Position numbers and translations under genes: made by a program
Notes under the pieces: generated by a model
The model's database searches: none
Seen by the model: the letters and a program-made list of their open reading frames with translations, nothing else
Told to the model about the DNA's origin: nothing
Part shown: piece after piece, positions 1 through 4,989 of the stretch
How the letters are laid out: the number at the start of each line of letters is the position of its first letter
Numbering within the stretch: the stretch's first letter is position 1
NCBI GenBank assembly: GCA_900755995.1
Contig: CAAEIM010000200.1
Span: forward strand, 1-8,569
DNA length: 8,569 nt
Direction: 5' to 3'
From: Clostridia bacterium
GTDB lineage: Bacteria > Bacillota > Clostridia > Oscillospirales > Acutalibacteraceae

Positions 1-121
1 CCTTATAGCCCCTGTCCCCCCCTGCCGTACGTGTTACCGGAGGAATCATGCCCACACGCTCATAATAACGGAGAGTATCTTGCGATATACCGTATTTTTC
101 ACTGACTTCTTTAATGGTCAT
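1..121 (-). CDS. MerR-family transcriptional regulator, N-terminal part (cut by window edge)
   Basis: Reading the minus strand from the ATG at 121 gives 40 residues that run off the window: MTIKEVSEKYGISQDTLRYY, then ERVGMIPPVTRTAGGDRGYK. This is the winged helix-turn-helix start of a MerR-family regulator. The helix-turn-helix spans about residues 2-20, the LRYYERVGMIPP segment is the family hallmark, and the wing begins near the end. Family members bind dyads in promoters with overlong spacers and distort the DNA to activate transcription; the C-terminal effector domain is outside the window, so the ligand is unknown. The start is supported by GAGGTGA four bases upstream of the ATG. A well-formed MerR-type promoter lies just upstream (155-185), which suggests autoregulation. 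Family members usually have R-x-Y after the double glycine; here it is DRGYK, encoded just after a run of seven Gs. The family call is sure; the regulon is not known. Confidence 0.9.
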   Translation of the reverse strand, partial: MTIKEVSEKYGISQDTLRYYERVGMIPPVTRTAGGDRGYK

Positions 122-154
122 AGCGTCACCTCGCTTATCTTCTTCTTTGATTTT

Positions 155-185
155 ATTATAAGCCCTAGAGTGAACTCTAAGTCAA
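155..185 (-). promoter_or_regulatory. merR promoter with 19-bp spacer and MerR-type operator dyad
   Basis: On the minus strand, TTGACT (185-180) is followed by exactly 19 bases and then a consensus TATAAT (160-155). The predicted start site is about 27 bases upstream of the merR ATG. Inside the spacer lies a perfect dyad, TAGAGT-TC-ACTCTA (179-166 on the minus strand). Promoters activated by MerR-family proteins typically have 19-20 bp spacers with a dyad of this kind between the boxes, and the regulator twists the DNA to realign them. The spacing, the dyad and the adjacent merR gene agree, so I infer that this regulator controls its own promoter. Effector and mode (repression or activation) cannot be told from this sequence. 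Confidence 0.8.
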
Positions 186-240
186 GAGCATTGCTGCCAT
201 TTTGGAGATTTAAACAAAAATACATCATTATATTTGTGCT

Positions 241-300
241 AAATTACAAAAAGTTTAATTTTGGGAGTATAATAGCCGCTGTTCATCTCATTTGTAATTT
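241..300. repeat. 60-bp block bounded by perfect 10-bp inverted repeats
   Basis: AAATTACAAA (241-250) and TTTGTAATTT (291-300) are exact reverse complements and bracket 40 bases containing a consensus TATAAT at 268-273. The arms are AT-rich, so the hairpin would be weak. They could instead mark an operator pair or the edge of a small repeat. The pairing is seen directly; the role is unknown. Confidence 0.45.
244..273 (+). promoter_or_regulatory. Candidate plus-strand promoter in the intergenic gap
   Basis: A consensus TATAAT at 268-273 lies 18 bases after TTACAA at 244-249, which is only a half match to a -35 box. Transcription would begin near 280 and run through the nested inverted repeats towards the hairpin at 493-516, giving an RNA of about 240 bases. 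No open frame with a ribosome binding site lies downstream, so if the promoter is real its product is more likely a non-coding RNA. TATAAT is common by chance in AT-rich spacers, so confidence is low. Confidence 0.3.
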
Positions 301-375
301 TTATTGCTTACTGACTGAGATTCTGTGCCATCACGCCGACAAGCATGAGAAAGATACAACTCTTCATTGACAGCG
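277..375. other. Nested stem structure, possible structured RNA core
   Basis: An outer stem CGCTGT (277-282) / ACAGCG (370-375) encloses TCTCAT (286-291) / ATGAGA (345-350), extended by TTGT (292-295) / ACAA (339-342) across a two-base bulge. A small AAGA/TCTT hairpin (351-354 with 361-364) could fill the right-hand internal loop. A second CGCTGT at 484-489, just before the terminator-like hairpin, could compete for ACAGCG, so two alternative folds are possible. The complementary stretches are visible directly. Whether they form in RNA, and on which strand, is inference: Watson-Crick stems fold on either strand. Confidence 0.35.
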
Positions 376-492
376 AAGAAAATGATTTTCTGCAATTAAT
401 TTATTAGTATAATAAAAACCTTAATATAAAAATCATATGCCAGGTATCCAAGATGAACTAAAAGCATCAGTACACTGCAAAAACGCTGTTTT

Positions 493-523
493 AATGGGCA
501 GCAAATGCTGCCCATTTTATATT
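493..523. terminator. Perfect 10-bp hairpin, intrinsic terminator-like, between hsdR and the gap
   Basis: AATGGGCAGC (493-502), loop AAAT, and GCTGCCCATT (507-516) form a perfect GC-centred stem. On the plus strand it is followed by TTATATTATAATTT, a broken but T-rich tail, so it looks best as a terminator for plus-strand transcription, for example from the candidate promoter at 244-273. It also lies 46 bases beyond the hsdR stop codon on the minus strand, where a 3' hairpin would be expected. There, however, the bases after the stem are AAAACAGCG and not a T run. It may act on both strands or only protect the hsdR mRNA end. Confidence 0.6.
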
Positions 524-561
524 ATAATTTATTTATGTTACGGAGATGAATTTATGCAATA

Positions 562-3500
562 TTATTCGTTGTTATCCGGCAAGTTGATTTCAAATCCACC
601 GCCGAGAATGAACTCACGAAGTAAATTGTCAACTTTGACATGGACTTTAGGCGGTATTATCTTTGTACCCTCAATTTTTTCAAAGTACTCTTTTGCTTTC
701 GTTTTGTCTACAGTCTTTTTCAGCTTATCATATCGTCCGAACTCATTGATATTGGCAGAGTTCAACTTCAAACTCATAATATTTTGCAACTTTGTTTCAT
801 CAACGCCCAAAGCAACTGCTATTTTATGAATTTGATCATCCTTCGCTTTTGATAGGTATTCGGTAATGTAATCACGAAACGTTTTCCCTTTGGTAACGAC
901 TACATCGCCTCTTTGGATATCATGAAGGAATATATTGGCATATTTCTGTTCTTCTTGCGATAATGTGGCAAAAGTTTTATGAAGTTCTGTTTCTGCCTGC
1001 TCAATAGCTTCTTTAGTTGCTCCGTCAAGATTGAGCAATTTCATATATTTCTCAAAACGAGAGTTCATATAATCAGCGTCGATTCGACCGGTGTCAATTT
1101 CTGTAATGTACCCGACAAGGTCATACGGAACATCTTCGTTTCCGCCAGGGAGAACGGGACCATCACTGCTGAGCTCTTTATAACGCAGAACCAAAATTAA
1201 ATACGCCTTTTCATCAAAAGCCATTTCAATAATTTCTCCGGTTTCATCGTTTGTATAAGAGCTTGTTTCCCATTTAAAGCCTTGAATTTTTGCAGCTTCA
1301 AGATATTCATTCAACTCTTTGAAATCTTTTGCAAACTTTTTGCACACGGTTATATCATTCGGCAATTTTTCAAAATTCTCAACACCTGCATTTGAGAACA
1401 GTTCCAAAATTTCGATAAACAGTTCGTTCATCATTTTTAAGTTTTCTGCAAGATGCTGGACAAACAAACCTAACGGTTTATCTCCCGAATACAATTTACC
1501 CGCCGCATTGACATTGCGTTCCATCGTATGCGGTTTCCGATAGTAACGGATTGTACCAAACGGTTTATCTGGACCGAATAACCGATTTGTACGGGAAAAC
1601 GCCTGAATAATATTTTCATACACAAGCACCTTGTCCATATACAGCGTGTTAATCCACTTTGAGTCAAAGCCGGTAAGCATTTGATCCACTACAATGAGCA
1701 AGTTTATCTGCTTTTCAAACTCGTTTGCAATTCGCTCATAAGGCTTTTTGTGAGCCAAACGAGCCGCTATATCTTTTTTCATCTTGGCAAAGGTCGGGAT
1801 TGTAAAATCCTGCCCGTATTTTTCGTTGTAGTCCTCAATTATTTCAGATAGACCGGTCTCTTTAAACTCAACGCCGCCTCCGTTATCAATGTTTGGGTCA
1901 AACAAAGCGGTAACTTTCAATTTCGGATCCATTTCCTTAATCATCCGATAATAGGTAATTGCTTCCGGAATACTGCTTGTGGCAAAAATAGCGTGAAATT
2001 TGCTGTTATGGCTGAGTGTAGTCCAGTTTTCCAATATATCCTTTACAACTGATTTGGTGTGATCTTTGGTTTGGTACTGAACATTCGGAATATAATCCTC
2101 AATGCCTTTGATGTAATTACCGAGTTTATCAAAGTATCCTGCCATACCGACTTGACCGGTATCCATATATTTGTAATAGATTTTGCTTTTTACAGGGTCA
2201 GAGATTGCTTCTTCTTCGGTTTGCGCTTTTGCCTTTTCTAAGGCCACTACCTTGCGGACATCTTTATCCTTGAAGGTTAATACCTTGTACGGATCAAAGC
2301 CGAGAACATTTTTATCACGAATACCGTCTGCAATACTGTATCTGTGCAGTTCGTTGCCGAATACTGTGGTTGTTGTGTTCTTTTTCTTTTGGTTTTCTTC
2401 TTGAATAGGTGTTCCTGTAAATCCGAAAAATATGGCTTTCGGGAAAGTATTCTTAATGTTAATTAGCATATCTCCAAATGTGGAACGATGTGCTTCATCA
2501 ACAATGAAAACGATACGCTTTTCGTTTATGTATTCAATATCACTTGATTTCAGTCCGTCGGATTCATCTTTGATATTGTTCATTTTTTGAATAGAAGTAA
2601 CGATAAGAGTATCCGCAGGGTCAGTACTTTTTAATTTTGTGATAAGTATACCGGTGTTTTCTGTTGCCTGCACAGACTCATTCTCATCTGCAAAACCACG
2701 GTATTCTTTTAAGGACTGCGTGCCAAGTTCAATTCTATCCATTAAGAAAACAACCTTATCAGCATCTTTAGAGCTTGCGATCAACTGAGCAGACTTAAAG
2801 CTGGTCATAGTTTTACCGGAACCAGTAGTATGCCATACATAGCCACCTAACTGATTGTTGCCTTCCCATTTGGTTTTAGAAACTTTATCAGAAATTGCGC
2901 TTGCCGCAAAATATTGATAACTGCGCATTACTTTTAAAACGCCGTCTGAATTATCAGCTACCGTGTAAAAACCGATAAGCTGATGCGCCATAGGAATGGA
3001 AAGAAGCGTGGAAGCAACTTTATCCCATTCGTTAATAGGTTCGTTATTATAATCTGCCCAATGAAAGTAATAATTCGGGTTAAATTGACCGTCAGGACCC
3101 GGATTTGCAAAATAAACGGCTTCATTAGGCTCTAGTGCAACAAAAATTTGAACCAACGAGAATAATCCGCTGAAAATACCTTCATGCGCATATTTTTCGA
3201 TTTGATTGCATGCTTGGCTTACGGGTACGCCGCTTTTCTTTAATTCGATATGAATTACCGGCATACCGTTAATCAGAAGCATTAAATCGCCACGACGATC
3301 ATTGAGCATTTTTGATTTTGTCGGAAATTTAGGCTGCTGAACAATTTGGTAACGGCTTTGACCGGCAGCGATTTCACGACGGTCATAAATTTTCAAACTC
3401 ACTTCTTTTCCGAAATGCAGCGTATCGTTGGGATTATCTCTGACAATTGATACGCTTTTACCGTTGATAAATCCATTTAGCTTTAATGGTGTTCTTAAAG

Positions 3501-3714
3501 TTTTAATTTGCTCTAAAATTTGCTGCATTTCACTATCGGTAAGGGGATAATCATTTAATCGATCAATATCTCTATTGTTCTCAAAAAGAATATTTGCCCA
3601 GTTTCGCAGTAAATCTTGTTCAGAGTAGTTTTTCAGGATTTCCTTTTCCCAGCCTTTTTCAGATAGTATTTTAATCAAAGCAGCTTCAAAATCCGATTCT
3701 TTATTAAAAATCAT
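562..3714 (-). CDS. hsdR: Type I restriction enzyme, R subunit (HsdR): nuclease and ATP-dependent translocase
   Basis: This 1050-residue protein is the motor and nuclease of the type I system: with M2S it binds unmethylated DNA, pumps it using ATP and cuts at a distance. The N-terminal PD-(D/E)xK nuclease shows D143, E157-L-K159 and a QxxxY motif at Q171/Y175, as in EcoR124I-like enzymes. The helicase core has Walker A TTGSGKT (296-302), motif Ia-like VVFLMDR (321-327), DEAH (406-409), GFTGTP (431-436), motif V-like DQMLTGFDS (677-685) and QAFSRTNR (704-711). The remainder is a helical C-terminal region expected to dock on the methylase. Length matches type IC HsdR (about 1000-1050), with no frameshift or missing catalytic residue. 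GGGAGG five bases before the ATG fixes the start. It is the last gene of the hsd operon, 36 bases after hsdS, and has no evident promoter of its own. Confidence 0.97.
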   Translation of the reverse strand: MIFNKESDFEAALIKILSEKGWEKEILKNYSEQDLLRNWANILFENNRDIDRLNDYPLTDSEMQQILEQIKTLRTPLKLNGFINGKSVSIVRDNPNDTLHFGKEVSLKIYDRREIAAGQSRYQIVQQPKFPTKSKMLNDRRGDLMLLINGMPVIHIELKKSGVPVSQACNQIEKYAHEGIFSGLFSLVQIFVALEPNEAVYFANPGPDGQFNPNYYFHWADYNNEPINEWDKVASTLLSIPMAHQLIGFYTVADNSDGVLKVMRSYQYFAASAISDKVSKTKWEGNNQLGGYVWHTTGSGKTMTSFKSAQLIASSKDADKVVFLMDRIELGTQSLKEYRGFADENESVQATENTGILITKLKSTDPADTLIVTSIQKMNNIKDESDGLKSSDIEYINEKRIVFIVDEAHRSTFGDMLINIKNTFPKAIFFGFTGTPIQEENQKKKNTTTTVFGNELHRYSIADGIRDKNVLGFDPYKVLTFKDKDVRKVVALEKAKAQTEEEAISDPVKSKIYYKYMDTGQVGMAGYFDKLGNYIKGIEDYIPNVQYQTKDHTKSVVKDILENWTTLSHNSKFHAIFATSSIPEAITYYRMIKEMDPKLKVTALFDPNIDNGGGVEFKETGLSEIIEDYNEKYGQDFTIPTFAKMKKDIAARLAHKKPYERIANEFEKQINLLIVVDQMLTGFDSKWINTLYMDKVLVYENIIQAFSRTNRLFGPDKPFGTIRYYRKPHTMERNVNAAGKLYSGDKPLGLFVQHLAENLKMMNELFIEILELFSNAGVENFEKLPNDITVCKKFAKDFKELNEYLEAAKIQGFKWETSSYTNDETGEIIEMAFDEKAYLILVLRYKELSSDGPVLPGGNEDVPYDLVGYITEIDTGRIDADYMNSRFEKYMKLLNLDGATKEAIEQAETELHKTFATLSQEEQKYANIFLHDIQRGDVVVTKGKTFRDYITEYLSKAKDDQIHKIAVALGVDETKLQNIMSLKLNSANINEFGRYDKLKKTVDKTKAKEYFEKIEGTKIIPPKVHVKVDNLLREFILGGGFEINLPDNNE

Positions 3715-3750
3715 TTTTTCCTCCCTACTTTTAAAATTCGCTTATTTTAC

Positions 3751-4989
3751 TCAAACAAACATCTTTTCAAGGCACGCTTTTTTGAGATTTTTCAACTTTT
3801 CCAACTCACGCTGATGAAGGGTGATAAGTCGGTCGAGGTTCTTGAAAAAGTCTGCTATTTTGTTTTGTTCCTCAATCGTTGGAAGAAGGACAGATACAGA
3901 CAGATATTCTTGAAAAGATATGTTGAGCAAACCATCCATTCTCGCACCCGATGATACAATTCGCCGAAGTTGGTTTTCAACATCTGCACCGTTTAACTCA
4001 ATCGACAAAAATTCCGAGTTTTGTTCATCTGCTGAAAAGCAATGATAAACAAAGGGAATACGGGCATTTTCGCTCGTTGTTAATGTAAAACAAGAACCAT
4101 AAGGTCGCAGTTTAGATGCACCGTGATTATAAGCAAGTTCTCCTTTTTCGAGTAGAATATACTTCTTCAAACTCTCGCCGGCATTATTAAAAGCATATCT
4201 TTCCGATTGCTCAATAAAGCCGTTGTTGGCAGTTATCATCATAATCGGGGCATCCGATGTTGCATCGTTGCGAGTTACTTCTTGTACGACTTCTCCCAAC
4301 TTCCGCTGTTCCCAAGCATCAGTAAATCCTTTAAATCGAATTTCCGGCACATTTGCTCCATTTTTCGGGAACATTTTTTCAAGCATTAATTTTTTCATAT
4401 TGGTCAATTTGTCATACTTACGCTGATGAAGGGTGATAAGTCGGTCGAGGTTGCGGAAATATGAACCAATCTGCTTTTGCTCTTCTATCGGTGGTATCGG
4501 TATTTCAATATCCATCATTTTGTTTTTGGATATGTTATACCTTGAAATGCCTTGTGCTAAAAAGGTTATCTTCTTTCGCATTGAAGATGAACGCAACATA
4601 TAAGCAAGGTAGTAAAGGTCAAAATTAATCGTTGGTCTGTACCCAAAGCAAAAGCTGTTTAGGTAGATATTTTCAGAGCTTCCAAGCCAAACCGATGACA
4701 TTCCGACTTCTTCCGGCGTTTCAGAAGAAGTGGTAAAAAGAACATCTCCAAACCTAACTTTGTTTTGGCTATCATCAATTTCAACCGCTTCGGTCATATC
4801 CGATAAACCCACGGTATTAGTAAACACATTCATATAGGTTACGAATTTCCCGTTACCATGTCCGAAGTCATCTTTCGTTTTTCCTGACAATCCTGTATAA
4901 GTTTCTCCGACTTCTCCCAGCTTCCGCTGTTCCCAAGTATATGTAAACCCTTTGAATCTTAATGCCGGAGTGCTTACTTTTTTCGTCAT
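3751..4989 (-). CDS. hsdS: Type I restriction-modification specificity subunit (HsdS)
   Basis: This 412-residue subunit reads the bipartite DNA target for both methylation and cleavage. It is built from two half-subunits. Each opens with RFKGFT-x-x-WEQRKLGEV (residues 11-27 and 218-234), continues into a variable target-recognition domain (about 28-165 and 235-368), and ends in a helical spacer containing IEEQ and NLDRLITLHQR (about 168-207 and 372-411). The two recognition domains differ in sequence, so the target should be an asymmetric bipartite site; its bases cannot be read from the protein. The length is usual for two-domain HsdS. The start ATG overlaps the hsdM stop as ATGA, with GGAGG nine bases upstream inside hsdM, implying translational coupling. 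The closing EKMF at the end of each half supports completeness. No second, silent or inverted hsdS copy is present in the window. Confidence 0.97.
   Translation of the reverse strand: MTKKVSTPALRFKGFTYTWEQRKLGEVGETYTGLSGKTKDDFGHGNGKFVTYMNVFTNTVGLSDMTEAVEIDDSQNKVRFGDVLFTTSSETPEEVGMSSVWLGSSENIYLNSFCFGYRPTINFDLYYLAYMLRSSSMRKKITFLAQGISRYNISKNKMMDIEIPIPPIEEQKQIGSYFRNLDRLITLHQRKYDKLTNMKKLMLEKMFPKNGANVPEIRFKGFTDAWEQRKLGEVVQEVTRNDATSDAPIMMITANNGFIEQSERYAFNNAGESLKKYILLEKGELAYNHGASKLRPYGSCFTLTTSENARIPFVYHCFSADEQNSEFLSIELNGADVENQLRRIVSSGARMDGLLNISFQEYLSVSVLLPTIEEQNKIADFFKNLDRLITLHQRELEKLKNLKKACLEKMFV
3808..3840 (-). repeat. 33-bp exact direct repeat in hsdS, C-terminal conserved region
   Basis: These 33 bases are identical to 4420-4452, 612 bases away, and encode the NLDRLITLHQR helix start in the second spacer of HsdS. 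The flanking bases differ at once on both sides. The DNA identity, stronger than protein conservation needs, suggests recent duplication or gene conversion between the two halves. Confidence 0.85.
4287..4316 (-). repeat. 30-bp direct repeat in hsdS, start of second half
   Basis: This matches 4908-4937 in 29 of 30 bases (one A/G difference) and encodes WEQRKLGEV at the entry to the second target-recognition domain. Together with the 33-bp repeat it brackets each recognition domain with homologous DNA. Confidence 0.8.
4420..4452 (-). repeat. 33-bp exact direct repeat in hsdS, central conserved region
   Basis: This is the partner of 3808-3840. It encodes NLDRLITLHQR in the central spacer of HsdS, immediately after the first recognition domain. 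Recombination between the two copies would delete one half-subunit or swap domains with another hsdS. Confidence 0.85.
4908..4937 (-). repeat. 30-bp direct repeat in hsdS, start of first half
   Basis: This is the partner of 4287-4316 with one mismatch. It encodes WEQRKLGEV just before the first recognition domain, close to the N-terminus of HsdS. Confidence 0.8.

Larger units (their letters stand above)
186..561. other. Gene-free gap between hsdR and merR with nested inverted repeats
   Basis: No convincing protein gene is present on either strand: the open frames are short or lack ribosome binding sites, and the longer plus-strand frames run into merR or hsdR on the opposite strand. The stretch is nevertheless structured. 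AAATTACAAA at 241-250 is the exact inverse of 291-300. CGCTGT at 277-282 can pair with ACAGCG at 370-375. Nested inside, TCTCAT at 286-291 pairs with ATGAGA at 345-350, and TTGT at 292-295 with ACAA at 339-342 across a two-base bulge. A 15-base palindrome, AGAAAAT-G-ATTTTCT, lies at 377-391, and a perfect hairpin at 493-516. This fits a structured small RNA or a dispersed non-coding repeat better than random spacer, but no known RNA family was recognised. Confidence 0.5.

Noticed and set aside
308..367. Minus-strand mini-ORF MKSCIFLMLVGVMAQNLSQ, resembling a tiny hydrophobic peptide
   Set aside because: There is no ribosome binding site upstream and no clear promoter. It coincides with the inverted-repeat region, where the base pattern is better explained by structure.
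80..370. Plus-strand open frame of 96 residues overlapping merR and the intergenic gap
   Set aside because: It begins inside merR on the opposite strand, crosses the merR promoter, has no ribosome binding site, and its composition is non-protein-like (phenylalanine and isoleucine runs from AT-rich DNA).
345..407. Plus-strand 20-residue ORF beginning MRKIQLFIDSEENDFLQLIY
   Set aside because: It reads like protein, but there is no Shine-Dalgarno sequence before the ATG and it is too short to support.
437..829. Plus-strand open frame of 130 residues running from the gap into hsdR
   Set aside because: It reads through the hairpin at 493-516 and antisense through the 3' end of a well-supported hsdR. 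No ribosome binding site precedes it.
3751..4989. Phase-variable hsdS inversion system
   Set aside because: The hsdS repeats are direct, not inverted, and no second hsdS copy or site-specific recombinase lies in the window. Only domain swapping with an outside copy could be imagined.
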